From: Leifsonia sp. Root4
GTDB lineage: Bacteria > Actinomycetota > Actinomycetes > Actinomycetales > Microbacteriaceae
DNA: 64,000 nucleotides
Direction: 5' to 3'
Assembly (NCBI RefSeq): GCF_001425085.1
Contig: NZ_LMDN01000002.1
Location: 645,796-709,795, forward strand
The notes under the pieces are model-generated. The model had not been told where the DNA came from. It did no database searches and saw only the letters and a list, made by a program, of their open reading frames with translations. Numbering within the stretch: the first letter of the stretch is position 1; the number at the start of each line of letters is the position of its first letter. The position numbers and the translations under genes are program-made. Shown one piece after another: positions 39,280 to 48,410 of this stretch.

Positions 39280-40770
39280 CTAGGAGAGCGGAACCGTGAC
39301 CGATGCCCGCCTGCTCACGAGCACGGCAACCAGCCAGAATCCGCCCGCCAGCGCGAAGCAGCCGACGAACGGCACCACGCCGCCGAATGGGGAGAGCAGC
39401 ACGAACACGATTCCGGCCAGCGCGATGGCGATGGCGGCTCCGATTCCGTCGGAGATCGCGATCGCCGAGCTGTTGAAGCCCTGGTCGGCCTCGCTCGACG
39501 ACTGGAGCGTCATCACCGAGGTGCGCGGGTACATGATTCCCATGCCTGCACCGGCGAAACCCCAGGCGACGATCAGCACGAGCGCGGGCAGCGCCAACGC
39601 GACGGCGGTGAGCGTGATCGCGAGGGAGGCGCCGAGCAGTGTCAGGCCGATGCTGAGGCAACGGGCGTGCGAGAGTCGCTCGGCGTAGCGGCCTTGGATC
39701 TGCGCGGTCACGGCCCAGGCGAGGCCGCCGAGGGTGAGAGCGAGGCCCGCCAGAGATGCGGTGAGCTCGTAGCGTTCGGTGAGGATGAGAGGAACGTACA
39801 CCTGGGCCCCGAAGAAGGCGCCGGCGATGAGCCCGCGCACGAGCACCGTGGCCGGCAGCCCGGCGGCGGCGCGGAGCGCGCCAATCGGGAGTAGCGGGCG
39901 CAGCGCGATTGCGAGCACGACGACGGCGAGCACGGGCAGCGTCCAGAGCACCCAGCCGGCGGCCTCCGCGCTGAGATTCAGCACGAGCACGGCGGCGGCG
40001 GCCAGCACGGCCCAGAGAATGCGGGGGATGTTCCACGGGGCGACGGGCGCGTCGGCATCCGCCTCGTGGATCATGCCGCGCAGCGCAGGCACCACCATCG
40101 CCAGCGCCGGGATGACGAGCGCGACGACGCCGAGGAACACCCAGTGCCAGCTGGCCACATCGGCGACGACGCCTGCCACGAACGGGCCGACGAGGGATGG
40201 CACGACCCAGGCGGCCGAGAAGCCGGCGAAGATGCGCGGCTGCAGGGCGTGCGGGTAGACCCGGGCGACGATCACGTAGAGCGCGACCGTGAGTCCGCCG
40301 CCGCCGAGGCCGTGGATCAGGCGCCCGGCAACGAGCACCTCCATGCTCGTCGCGGTGCCGGCGAGGATCAGGCCGATCGCGAACAACGCGACGGAGGCGT
40401 AGAGCGGCGCCTTCGGGCCGCGACGATCCGCCCAGTTGCCGGCGAGGACCATTCCGACAACGCTCACCGCGAGCGGCCCGGCGAAGGCGAGCGCGTAGAG
40501 CGAGAGCCCGTCGAGCTCGGTGGCGATCAGTGGCATGACCGTCGTGACCGCGAGCGACTCAAATGCCGCAAGGAGAATGAGCACGCACATGCCTATGCTG
40601 ATCCAGCGATATTCGGGGCTGAGCACGCTCGTGGGGCGCTGGGGGCGGTCGTCGGCCCGCACGGATGCCTGCGCGGAGTCCGCCCTCGGAGTGGAGGCAG
40701 CTCCCCCGACGCCCGGGTTCGGTGTTGACGGGTCGTGGGGATCGGTGGGGCTTGTCTCGCGGAATGGCAC
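39280..40770 (-). CDS. MFS transporter (EmrB/QacA-like drug efflux)
   Basis: 496 residues from a GTG. After a hydrophilic N terminus of about 50 residues there are roughly 12-14 membrane helices. GNWADRRGPKAPLYASVALFAIG is the MFS loop 2-3 motif, and GRLIHGLGGGGLTVALYV and VVPSLVGPFVAGVVAD (motif C-like) indicate a drug:proton antiporter. Substrate unknown. No regulator is directly adjacent. Confidence 0.85.
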   Translation of the reverse strand: MPFRETSPTDPHDPSTPNPGVGGAASTPRADSAQASVRADDRPQRPTSVLSPEYRWISIGMCVLILLAAFESLAVTTVMPLIATELDGLSLYALAFAGPLAVSVVGMVLAGNWADRRGPKAPLYASVALFAIGLILAGTATSMEVLVAGRLIHGLGGGGLTVALYVIVARVYPHALQPRIFAGFSAAWVVPSLVGPFVAGVVADVASWHWVFLGVVALVIPALAMVVPALRGMIHEADADAPVAPWNIPRILWAVLAAAAVLVLNLSAEAAGWVLWTLPVLAVVVLAIALRPLLPIGALRAAAGLPATVLVRGLIAGAFFGAQVYVPLILTERYELTASLAGLALTLGGLAWAVTAQIQGRYAERLSHARCLSIGLTLLGASLAITLTAVALALPALVLIVAWGFAGAGMGIMYPRTSVMTLQSSSEADQGFNSSAIAISDGIGAAIAIALAGIVFVLLSPFGGVVPFVGCFALAGGFWLVAVLVSRRASVTVPLS

Positions 40771-40818
40771 GTCTCCGAGCCTAAGACCTCAACAGCGCTT
40801 GAGATCAAGCTCGCGGGA

Positions 40819-41070
40819 TTTCGACAGGCTCAATCAACGGCGGGGTGCTCAATCAACGGCCGGGTGCTCAATCGGCGCGACGCGCAGCGTCGCGAAAGGC
40901 GGCAGCCCTGCCCAAGGAAACCTCGGAACCGTCACCGCTGCTGGGGGGATTTCGACAGGCTCAATCGGCGGAAAGGTGCTCAATCGGCGGAAGGGTGCTC
41001 AATCGGCGGATGGGTGCTCAATCGGCGGAGGGTGCTCAATCAGCGGAGGGGCTCAATCAGCGGAGGGGGC
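40819..41070. repeat. Two arrays of an ~18-bp GCTCAATCGGCGG repeat headed by a REP-like motif
   Basis: Each array begins tttcgacaggctcaat (40819 and 40950). The first has three copies of a ggtgctcaatcaacgg-type unit; the second has about seven copies of ggtgctcaatcggcgga with small changes, the last running into the stop codon of the next gene. The whole 300-bp gap is filled by this material and no gene is present. Confidence 0.75.
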
Positions 41071-42378
41071 TCAGTCGGCCCGACCGCGCGACCCGATGCG
41101 CGCCGCCCAGGTGGCGAAGTCGCTGACGAACGCCTCGAGCGGGCCGCGCCTGCCGAGCAGCGCCAGCACGGCACCGATTGCGAGCACGACCACGACGTGC
41201 ACGGCGAGGATCCGCCACCCGAGGTACCACCACGGCAGCTCAGCGAACGACGCCGGCTCCATCAGGATCACGATGCTCGTTGTGAGCGCGACACCGAGCA
41301 CGTGCACCGTATATATGGTGAGCGGTGCCGCGCCGGCCGCCGACATCGGGCGCAGCACGCCGAGCAGCCAGCGCGGGGCCCATCGTGCGAAGGCCAGCAT
41401 GAGCGCGATCACGAGCAGCGCGACACCGATGCCACGGAGCACGTCGAAGATGGTTCCGGTGTGCGGGGCCGCGCCGAGCAGCCACCACCATTCTGCAGAC
41501 ACGGGGGCGCCGTGACCCGATTGCCCGACCAGCTCCTCAAGCCGTGCCGGATCGGCTGCCGGCGTCGTCGCCGTGATGGCCGCACGCCCCCACAACTCGA
41601 AGATCAGCCGGGATGCACCGAGACTGACGGCGGTGAGCACGAGTCCGGTCACGCCGCTTCGGACGATGAATCGGCGCTCGGCCGGCCCGTCGCGCCGAGC
41701 AGCCAGCAGCAACCGGGCGAGCGCCATGCCGACCAGCAGGTAGACCAACCAGGTGATGACGGGATAGGTTCCGGTCACGAAGACGGCACGCACGGCGAGG
41801 GCAGGGTCGCCGAGATCGGTCCAGGGCAGGCCGCCGGCCTCCGCTGAGACGTCGAGTGCGCCGCGTGTCGCGGTGGTGACGAACGGGCCGACCAGCGCGA
41901 TGAGCGCAGCGCTGACGAGGAGCCAGCGCACCGGCATCCGCAGAAAAGGGATCGTGCAGAGCATCGCGACCCCGAAGTACACGAGCACGACCACCACGCT
42001 CACCGGCAGCATCGCGAGCGTCGCACCGAGTGCGATCACGAGCACTCCGCGCGCGGCCATGGCGCAGGCCGCCGCGGCGTAGGAGTCGGCCTCGAGGTAA
42101 CGGCGGGTGGCGAGGATGACGCTGATTCCGCCGATCACGGCGAAGAGTGTTGAGGCATTGCCGTCGACGAGGGAGCTGACCCAGGCCTGGTGCCCCGGCA
42201 TCCCCGGTTGCAGCAGCAGGTGCGCACACATCATGCCGAGGATCGCGAGGAAGCGGGCGAAGTCGATGCCGACGAGGCGTGCGATCTGGCCCGTCCCTGC
42301 GCCCCGTTCGGCCTGAGCCGGCACGGGAACCGGGGCGCCGTTCACCCATCCGGCGGCTGCGGGAGTGGGAACGGTCAT
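41071..42378 (-). CDS. Multi-pass membrane protein, DUF418/DUF1624-like acyltransferase type
   Basis: 435 residues from MTVPTPAAAG with GGAG just upstream. LVGIDFARFLAILGMMCAHLL is the first helix typical of the acyltransferase-3/DUF1624/DUF418 group; ten or more hydrophobic helices follow. APLTIYTVHVLGVAL near the end is also typical. Such proteins may acylate envelope sugars, but the substrate is unknown. Its stop codon lies inside the last unit of the repeat array at 40950..41070. Confidence 0.7.
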   Translation of the reverse strand: MTVPTPAAAGWVNGAPVPVPAQAERGAGTGQIARLVGIDFARFLAILGMMCAHLLLQPGMPGHQAWVSSLVDGNASTLFAVIGGISVILATRRYLEADSYAAAACAMAARGVLVIALGATLAMLPVSVVVVLVYFGVAMLCTIPFLRMPVRWLLVSAALIALVGPFVTTATRGALDVSAEAGGLPWTDLGDPALAVRAVFVTGTYPVITWLVYLLVGMALARLLLAARRDGPAERRFIVRSGVTGLVLTAVSLGASRLIFELWGRAAITATTPAADPARLEELVGQSGHGAPVSAEWWWLLGAAPHTGTIFDVLRGIGVALLVIALMLAFARWAPRWLLGVLRPMSAAGAAPLTIYTVHVLGVALTTSIVILMEPASFAELPWWYLGWRILAVHVVVVLAIGAVLALLGRRGPLEAFVSDFATWAARIGSRGRAD

Positions 42379-42473
42379 GGTTCTCCGGGTGCTCAACGGG
42401 CGCGTCGAATGCGGCGCAGCCCCATTCTGGCGGCTGAAGCTTTGCGTGCGCTCAGCGACCCGGCGATTCCGTT

Positions 42474-43466
42474 TTACTCGGGCAGCGTCGCGAAGGCGCG
42501 CACCGGGAAGGTGCCGAAGCCTTCGACCTTCGGCGGCACCGCGGTGAAGCGCGCGCCCCGCGCCGGCAGCTCGCCCAGGCTGGTGAGGTGCTCGACGACG
42601 TGGATGCCGGCCTCGAGCAGCAACGTGTGCGCCGGGCGTGCACCGCCCGATTCCGGCTCGGTGTCGTCGATGTTGAGCGAGTCGATGCCGACGAGCGCGA
42701 CGCCCTGGTCGATCAGGTGTCTGGCACCCGCCTCGGTGAGGAACGGCGCCCCGTGCGCGTACTCGAGGGTGCCGAAGTGGCGGTCCCAGCCGGTGTGCAG
42801 CATCACGGCCGAGCCCGCGAGTGCACGGTCGAAGAACACCTCGGCCGGGATGCCGCGGCTGCCGGCATCCGTGAGGTGGAAGACCTCGGTCGGCAGGTCA
42901 ACGAGGGTGTCGAGCGCGAGCCCCGCCAGGTCGACGCCGCCCTCGTAGCGGTGAAACGGGCTGTCGAGGTAGGTGCCGGTGTTGCCGATCATCGTGATGA
43001 GGTCGAGGGCGAACTCGGTGCCGGGCGCGTACTTGCTGCGGGAGTCCTCGCGAGTGAGGTGCGGGGTGATCACGGGTGCGGGCAGGCCGGGATAGGTGAC
43101 GAGGCCGGCGCGGATGCTGTGGCTGAGGTCGACGATGCGGCCGACCCGCGCGGGGCCGGCGGACTCGGCATCCGCTGCACCCTGCTCGGCCAGGCTGTCG
43201 GCGAGCGCGCTGCCCTCGAGCGCCTCGCTGAGCATGTCGGCGAAGGGGATGCCGCGGCTGCCCTTGTGCTGTTCCCGCACCGTCTCGATGTTGGTGAGGG
43301 TGACGTTCTCGACGAGCGTGAGCCCGAGGTGGCGCACGAAGAGCTCGGCCAGGCGCTGCTTCGACACCTCGCCGGATGGCAGGTCGAGTCGGAAGCCGTG
43401 TGCGACGAGGTCTCCCCCGTTGACGAACGTGACGACGGCGTCGAAGTGCGCACGGTACTCGGTCAT
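42474..43466 (-). CDS. Cyclase-family (kynurenine-formamidase-like) metal hydrolase
   Basis: 330 residues. Residues ~110-330 form the cyclase domain: GRIVDLSHSIRAGLVTYPG, IGNTGTYLDSPFHRY (compare HxGTHxDxPxH) and GIDSLNIDD. The first metal histidine of the motif is replaced here by Asn-Thr, so metal binding may differ. The first ~85 residues are an extra domain not normally present. Its ATG overlaps the permease stop (ATGA), so it probably acts on a compound imported by that permease. Confidence 0.78.
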   Translation of the reverse strand: MTEYRAHFDAVVTFVNGGDLVAHGFRLDLPSGEVSKQRLAELFVRHLGLTLVENVTLTNIETVREQHKGSRGIPFADMLSEALEGSALADSLAEQGAADAESAGPARVGRIVDLSHSIRAGLVTYPGLPAPVITPHLTREDSRSKYAPGTEFALDLITMIGNTGTYLDSPFHRYEGGVDLAGLALDTLVDLPTEVFHLTDAGSRGIPAEVFFDRALAGSAVMLHTGWDRHFGTLEYAHGAPFLTEAGARHLIDQGVALVGIDSLNIDDTEPESGGARPAHTLLLEAGIHVVEHLTSLGELPARGARFTAVPPKVEGFGTFPVRAFATLPE

Positions 43467-44938
43467 GGTGCCTCCAGAGGTGTTGCGGTGGGCGAGATTT
43501 CGACAGGCTCAATCATCGGAGCCCCGCTGGTTGAGCTTGCGCCGTCCTGAGCTTGTCGAAGGGTCGAAACCGGGTTGGTTGAGCTTGCGCCGTCCTGAGC
43601 TTGTCGAAGGGTCGAAACCCGGGCGGTCCTGCGGGCGACGCGGCGTTTGACGAGGGCGACGACGATGGCCGCGAGGGCCAGCACCGCCGGGATCACGAGG
43701 TTCGGTCCGGCCAGCACCAGCAGCCCGACGGTGAGCACGCTCGACACGATCGCCATCCACCAGCCGATGCTCCAGCGGTCGAGGATCTTGACGGCCGCGA
43801 TCATGCCGAAGGCGTAGATCGCCGCCATGCAGCTGGTGTGCACGAGGATGAACGCGGTCAGGTCGAAGCCGTTGGCGGCCATCAGCGCGTAGTAGATGGC
43901 GATGAGCACGGCGGTCACGCTGAGCGCCCGCCGCGGAACCGCCCCGTCTTCGACGCCCTTGGCCAGCCAGCGCGGAAGGTCGCCGTCACGGCCGAGGGAG
44001 GCGCCGAGTTTGCCGAAGGCGCCGAGGTAGACGTTGATGACACCGAGCACGACGACACCGGCGACGATCGCGACCGCGACCGGCCCGACGCCGGGCGCGA
44101 CGGCCGACACGAGGTTGATCAGCGGCACAGGGCCGTTGCCGGCATCCGGCCCGAGGACGGCAACGGTGACGATCTGCAGCAACAGGTAGGCGACGCCGAC
44201 GACGACAACGGCGATGCCCGTCGCCCACGGGATCACCTTGCGTGGGTTCGCGAACTCGCCGGCGATGTGGGTGCCGACCTCCCAGCCGGCGAAGGCCCAG
44301 AGGAAGAGGCTGATCGCCGCGCCGACCCCGGCGAGTCCATGCGGCAGGAACGGCTGGAAGTTGGCGGGATCGGCGGCCGGGAACGCGACGGCAACGACCC
44401 CGATGACGACGGCGAGCAGGAGCACGGTGAGGCCGAGCTGCACGGTTCCCGAGACGCGCAGGCCGAACAGGTTGGCGACGAAGGGCGGCACCAGGATCGC
44501 AAGGCCGACGATGCCGACGGCGGAGTGGTCGACGCCGAGCACGGCCACGATGTACTCGGCGCCGAGCACGCCGACGACGGGGCCGCCGACGCAGACGCCG
44601 AAGTAGAACCAGTAGCCGGCGATGCGGGCGGGGGTGTTGCCGAGCGCCCGGCGCACATAGCTGGCGACTCCGCCCGGGTCGGGGTAGCGTGCGGCGAGCG
44701 CCGCGAAGGTGCCGGCCAGTGGGATCGAGAGCAGGAAGACGGCGGCGACGGCGAGGATCGAGCCCGGTCCGGCGACGGACGCCGTGAGCCCGGGCAGCAC
44801 GAGGATTCCGGTTCCGAGCACAGCCGCGATGTAGAGCGCCGTGCCACGCACGAGGCCGAGCGAGCCGCGGTGCTCGACGGCTGGCGCACCCTTCTCCACG
44901 TGGGAGGCGGATGCTGCTGGCACGGTCGTCGAGGTCAC
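43463..44938 (-). CDS. APC-family amino acid permease with repeat-derived C-terminal tail
   Basis: 491 residues from a GTG at 44938; the exact start is uncertain. About 12 membrane helices; GTALYIAAVLGTGILVLPGLTA is the family first helix, and GTFAALAARYPDPGGVASYVRRALG the second. The C-terminal ~45 residues contain two copies of STLRQAQDGASST and then MIEPVEISP. These are translated from the repeat sequence at 43498..43619, so the tail is an acquired, probably functionless extension. Likely imports an amino acid processed by the coupled cyclase-type enzyme. Confidence 0.83.
   Translation of the reverse strand: MTSTTVPAASASHVEKGAPAVEHRGSLGLVRGTALYIAAVLGTGILVLPGLTASVAGPGSILAVAAVFLLSIPLAGTFAALAARYPDPGGVASYVRRALGNTPARIAGYWFYFGVCVGGPVVGVLGAEYIVAVLGVDHSAVGIVGLAILVPPFVANLFGLRVSGTVQLGLTVLLLAVVIGVVAVAFPAADPANFQPFLPHGLAGVGAAISLFLWAFAGWEVGTHIAGEFANPRKVIPWATGIAVVVVGVAYLLLQIVTVAVLGPDAGNGPVPLINLVSAVAPGVGPVAVAIVAGVVVLGVINVYLGAFGKLGASLGRDGDLPRWLAKGVEDGAVPRRALSVTAVLIAIYYALMAANGFDLTAFILVHTSCMAAIYAFGMIAAVKILDRWSIGWWMAIVSSVLTVGLLVLAGPNLVIPAVLALAAIVVALVKRRVARRTARVSTLRQAQDGASSTNPVSTLRQAQDGASSTSGAPMIEPVEISPTATPLEAP
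43498..43619. repeat. REP-like palindromic repeat inside the permease gene
   Basis: It starts tttcgacaggctcaat and then has two nearly identical 55-bp copies containing ggttgagcttgcgccgtcct and gagcttgtcgaagggtcgaaac. The motif and its complement can fold into hairpins. The same family occurs at 40819, 40950 and 46841. It is read through in frame by the permease gene. Confidence 0.8.
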
Positions 44939-45059
44939 CTCCCCATCATGCCGCTCCCGCGCACCGCGGCGCGCTGGCAGAAATGACACTGTTCATGCAA
45001 AAACTGCCAAGCGTCGTTTCTGTCACACGTGAGGCCGCTGCCGAGCGCGCCGACGCGCC

Positions 45060-45440
45060 TCACTCGGAGCCCGGCTCCCCGCCCTTCGGCTCCTCCATCC
45101 ACCACTCGGTGAAGGAGCTCGCCCGGCCGTCCGGCGCCAACTGCACCACCCAGAGGTTGTGGTAGATGCTGTCGTCGGCGTAGTCCGTCTTGCCCCGCAC
45201 CACCGCGGTCTCGGCGCTGACCAGCACCGGCTCCCACTCGAAGGTGACCTCATCCGGACCGTCGCCGTTCTCGATCCACTTCGCCACGATCTCGTCCTGC
45301 CCGCGCCATGGCGCGCGGTGCGGGCGGGTGCGGTACTCGGCATCCTCGGTGAAGATCGCACGGATGTCGGCAGGCTCATTGCTCTTCCAGGCGCGCTCGT
45401 ATCCCTCGACCCAGCGCGTGATTGCGTCTCTGTCAGTCAT
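45060..45440 (-). CDS. SnoaL-like / NTF2-fold protein
   Basis: 126 residues. The cone-shaped NTF2 fold can be recognised from AITRWVEGYERAWKSNEPADIRAIFTEDAEYRTRPHRAPWRGQDEIVAKW followed by alternating strands and FTEWWMEEP. SnoaL-like proteins include cyclases, isomerases and small-molecule binders; no function can be assigned. Unlinked to its neighbours; 120 bp separate it from the permease. Confidence 0.82.
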   Translation of the reverse strand: MTDRDAITRWVEGYERAWKSNEPADIRAIFTEDAEYRTRPHRAPWRGQDEIVAKWIENGDGPDEVTFEWEPVLVSAETAVVRGKTDYADDSIYHNLWVVQLAPDGRASSFTEWWMEEPKGGEPGSE

Positions 45441-45510
45441 GGCACAGTTCTACTCCGCACCGCCGACCGTGGCCACCCCCTCGGCCACTTGCCCGAGGGC
45501 CGGTACGCTC

Positions 45511-45589
45511 CGCCGGTGATTCGGTCGACGCGCCGCCCGCGGGGCCCGTCCCACCCGCGTGTCGGCCGAAACACCGGCCGAACGCACGG
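45511..45589. repeat. Second repeat family, copy A
   Basis: Contains ccggtgattcggtcgac, then a GC-rich centre, then gtgtcggccgaaacaccgg and cgaacgcac. The outer parts are partly self-complementary. A related copy is at 50226..50303. The 191-bp gap between the SnoaL-like gene and the next stop codon holds only this and a GC-rich tail. Confidence 0.55.
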
Positions 45590-45631
45590 CCGCAGGTGCG
45601 GCGGCTCCAGCGGGTGCGGCGGCTACAGCGG

Positions 45632-46801
45632 CTATAGCCGCGCCAGCGCCTGCTCGACGTCGGCGAGCAGATCGGCGACATCCTCGATGCCGACCGAGAG
45701 CCGCACGATGTTCGGCGCCACCTCGAGCTCCGTGCCGCGCACCGAGGCGTGCGTCATCTCGCTCGGGTAGTTCACGAGCGACTCGACCCCGCCGAGCGAT
45801 TCCGCCAGCTGGAACAGTCGCATCGACTCGGCGAAGCGCCTGGCCGCCGGCTCTCCCCCACTCAATGCGAGCGAAATCATGCCGCCGAAGCCCGACATCT
45901 GCCTGGCCGCGAGCTCGTGCCCCGGATGCGTCTCCAGCCCCGGGTAGTAGACGCGCTCGACCGCGGTGTGCCCCTGGAGGTAGGAGGCGATGGCGTACGC
46001 GTTGGCGCTGTGCCGCTGCATCCGCACGTCGAGTGTCTTGATGCCGCGGGCGGTGAGGAAGGCATCCATCGGCGCAGAGACGGCGCCGGCCGCGAACTGA
46101 ATGAAGCGGATCTTGTCGTGCAGATCGTCGTCGTTCAGCACGACAGCACCGCCGATCACGTCGGAGTGCCCGCCCAGGTACTTCGTCGTCGAGTGCACGA
46201 CGACGTCTGCGCCGAGCGCGAGCGGTTGCTGCAGCGCGGGCGAGGCGAAGGTGTTGTCGACGACCACGAGGATGCCGTAGCGGTGGCCGAGCGCGGCGAG
46301 CGCGGCGATGTCGCTGACCGCCATCAGCGGATTGCTCGGTGTCTCGACCCACAGGATCTTGGTGCCGGACTCGATGGCCGCCTCGACCGCGGCCAGATCC
46401 GTGAGGTCGACGGGGGTGTTCCGGATGCCCCACGCGCCGTGGATCCGATTGATCAGCCGGTACGTTCCGCCGTAGGCGTCGTTGCCGAGCACGACGTGGT
46501 CGCCGGGGGCGAGCGCGGCACGCAGCAGGGCGTCCTCGGCCGCGAGGCCGGAGGCGAAGGAGAGGCCGTGGGCCGCGCCCTCGAGGGCGGCGAGCTGGGT
46601 CTCGAGTGCCGTGCGGGTCGGGTTGCCGCCGCGGGAGTACTCGTAGCCGCCGCGGAGGCCGCCGATGCCGTCCTGCACGAAGGTCGAGCTCTGGTAGATC
46701 GGCGGGATCACGGCGCCCGTCGTCGGGTCGAAGTGCTGGCCCGCGTGGATCGCGCGGGTGGCGAAGGCGTCGGAGTCTGTGGGAGAGGCGGAGCTGGTCA
46801 T
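45632..46801 (-). CDS. Cystathionine gamma-lyase / gamma-synthase (PLP-dependent)
   Basis: 389 residues, the usual length. ATRAIHAGQHFDPTTGAVIPPIYQSSTF, SRGGNPTR, and the PLP lysine in VVHSTTKYLGGHSD are Cys/Met-metabolism PLP enzyme signatures. Gene order behind cystathionine beta-synthase suggests reverse transsulfuration: cystathionine to cysteine plus 2-oxobutyrate; gamma-synthase activity cannot be excluded. Separated from the CBS gene by an 86-bp gap with a REP-like repeat. Probably cotranscribed and under the cysteine leader upstream. Confidence 0.9.
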   Translation of the reverse strand: MTSSASPTDSDAFATRAIHAGQHFDPTTGAVIPPIYQSSTFVQDGIGGLRGGYEYSRGGNPTRTALETQLAALEGAAHGLSFASGLAAEDALLRAALAPGDHVVLGNDAYGGTYRLINRIHGAWGIRNTPVDLTDLAAVEAAIESGTKILWVETPSNPLMAVSDIAALAALGHRYGILVVVDNTFASPALQQPLALGADVVVHSTTKYLGGHSDVIGGAVVLNDDDLHDKIRFIQFAAGAVSAPMDAFLTARGIKTLDVRMQRHSANAYAIASYLQGHTAVERVYYPGLETHPGHELAARQMSGFGGMISLALSGGEPAARRFAESMRLFQLAESLGGVESLVNYPSEMTHASVRGTELEVAPNIVRLSVGIEDVADLLADVEQALARL

Positions 46802-46840
46802 GATGTCGGTTCTTTCGTGTGGCGTGGCAAGCAGGGAGGG

Positions 46841-46878
46841 TTTCGACAAGCTCAACCGGCGGCATCCCGTTGATTGAG
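46841..46878. repeat. REP-like repeat between the two transsulfuration genes
   Basis: tttcgacaagctcaaccggcgg followed by gttgattgagccgg. The tttcgac-gctcaa core is the same as at 40819, 40950 and 43498. Confidence 0.65.
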
Positions 46879-46887
46879 CCGGCGACA

Positions 46888-48252
46888 TCACTGGCTGAGG
46901 TAGCGGAGCAGGTCGTGGCGGGTGATGACGCCGAGCGGCTTGCCGCCGTCGGTCACGAGCAGCGCGGTCGCGGCACCGAACGCGGCCCTGGCGTTCGCGA
47001 CCGGCTCGTTCACGCCGATCAGTGGCAGCGCCGCCCCGGTGAACTGGCCGACCAGCGCGCTCAGCGGAGCCTCGCCAGAGAACACCTGATCGAGCAGCTG
47101 CCCCTCCTCGATCGCGCCGACCACCTCGCCCATCACGACCGGCGGCTTCGCGCTCAACACGAGCAGCTGCGAGACTCCGGCGGCGGTCATCGCGTCGATC
47201 GCCTCGCGCACCGTGTCGGTCGGGTGCACGTAGAGCAGCGCCGGCGTGCGGTCCGCCTTGGATGCCAGCAGTTCCGCGACCGTGTGCCCGCTCGGGGCGT
47301 TGCTGAAGCCGTAGCTGCGCAGCCACTTGTCGTTGAAGATCTTGCCGAGGTAGCCGCGACCGCCGTCTGGCAGAAGCACGACGACGACGGCATCCGGGCC
47401 CAAGTCGGCCGCGGCTCGGAGTGCGGCCACGACGGCCATGCCGCTGGAACCGCCGACGAGGATCCCCTCCTCGCGGGCGAGCCGCCTGGTCATGGCGAAG
47501 GCGTCGGCGTCGCTGACGGCGAGCACCTCGTGCGGAATGGCCGGGTCGTAGGCGCTCGGCCAGAAGTCCTCGCCGACGCCCTCGACGAGGTAGGGCCGAC
47601 CGGTGCCTCCGGAGTAGACCGAGCCCTCCGGGTCGGCGCCGATGATGCGCACCGTGTCGCCGGAGACCTCACGCAGGTAGCGCCCGGTTCCGGTGATGGT
47701 GCCGCCGGTGCCGACACCGGCGACGAAGTGGGTGACCGTGCCGTCGGTATCGCGCCAGATCTCGGGACCGGTGCTCTCGTAGTGGCTGAGCGGTCCGTTC
47801 TGGTTCGAGAACTGATCGGGCTTGAACGCCCCGGGGATCTCGCGCACCAGCCGGTCGGAGACGCCGTAGTACGACTCCGGGCTGTCGGGCGCGACGGCCG
47901 TCGGCGTCACGACGACCTCGGCACCATAGGCACTCAGCACGTTGATCTTGTCTTCGCCGACCTTGTCCGGCAGCACGAAGATGCAGCGGTAGCCGCGCTG
48001 CTGGGCCACGAGGGCGAGCCCAACGCCCGTGTTGCCGCTGGTCGGCTCCACGATGGTGCCGCCCGGTTTCAGCTTGCCCTCGCGCTCGGCCGCATCGATG
48101 ATGCGGGTGGCGATGCGATCCTTCGCCGAGCCACCGGGGTTCAGGTACTCGAGCTTCACGAGCACGGTGGCCGCGATGCCGTCGGTCACGCGGTTGAGCT
48201 TGACCAGCGGCGTGTTACCGATGAGGTCGACGATCGATTCTGCAAAGTGCAT
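46888..48252 (-). CDS. cbs: Cystathionine beta-synthase
   Basis: 454 residues from the ATG with AAGGA 7 nt upstream. The catalytic domain has GGSAKDRIA (PLP lysine), TSGNTGVGLAL and GVGTGGTITGTGRYL. The last ~120 residues are a CBS-domain pair (LLYVHPTDTVREAIDAM and GVNEPVANARAAFGAATALLVTDGG). It condenses serine and homocysteine into cystathionine in the cytosol. With the next gene it forms a homocysteine-to-cysteine route. The 158-nt leader contains a hairpin, and a poly-Cys leader peptide lies upstream. Confidence 0.94.
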   Translation of the reverse strand: MHFAESIVDLIGNTPLVKLNRVTDGIAATVLVKLEYLNPGGSAKDRIATRIIDAAEREGKLKPGGTIVEPTSGNTGVGLALVAQQRGYRCIFVLPDKVGEDKINVLSAYGAEVVVTPTAVAPDSPESYYGVSDRLVREIPGAFKPDQFSNQNGPLSHYESTGPEIWRDTDGTVTHFVAGVGTGGTITGTGRYLREVSGDTVRIIGADPEGSVYSGGTGRPYLVEGVGEDFWPSAYDPAIPHEVLAVSDADAFAMTRRLAREEGILVGGSSGMAVVAALRAAADLGPDAVVVVLLPDGGRGYLGKIFNDKWLRSYGFSNAPSGHTVAELLASKADRTPALLYVHPTDTVREAIDAMTAAGVSQLLVLSAKPPVVMGEVVGAIEEGQLLDQVFSGEAPLSALVGQFTGAALPLIGVNEPVANARAAFGAATALLVTDGGKPLGVITRHDLLRYLSQ

Positions 48253-48337
48253 GGTGGTGTCCTTCACGAGCTGTCTTGTCAGGGAGGAATCCTCTGACGG
48301 ATGCCGCGGCGCCCCTCCCGAAACCGCCCGGAAACGG

Positions 48338-48352
48338 CCTCGAGTGTCGAGG
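48338..48352 (-). promoter_or_regulatory. Leader hairpin between the Cys leader peptide and cbs
   Basis: CCTCGA and TCGAGG arms form a perfect 6-bp stem around a 3-nt loop, 58 nt after the leader-peptide stop. It is followed by further GC-rich, partly complementary segments, candidates for the attenuating structure that hides or exposes the cbs start. Structure was judged by eye only. Confidence 0.4.
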
Positions 48353-48410
48353 TCTCAGGCTGTGGGAGTGCTGCCGCGCAGGGTGGTGAGTCTGTTTGAG
48401 GGCGCGTCGA

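Noticed and set aside
40819-41070. Possible CRISPR array
   Set aside because: Units of about 18 bp are contiguous with no unique spacers, and no cas genes are present.
44935-45379. Alternative frames over the SnoaL-like gene
   Set aside because: Shadow frames; the 126-residue frame shows the NTF2-fold pattern.
48253-48410. Possible SAM riboswitch before cbs
   Set aside because: No match to SAM-I, SAM-II or SAM-IV cores that I could recognise; the Cys leader peptide explains regulation better.
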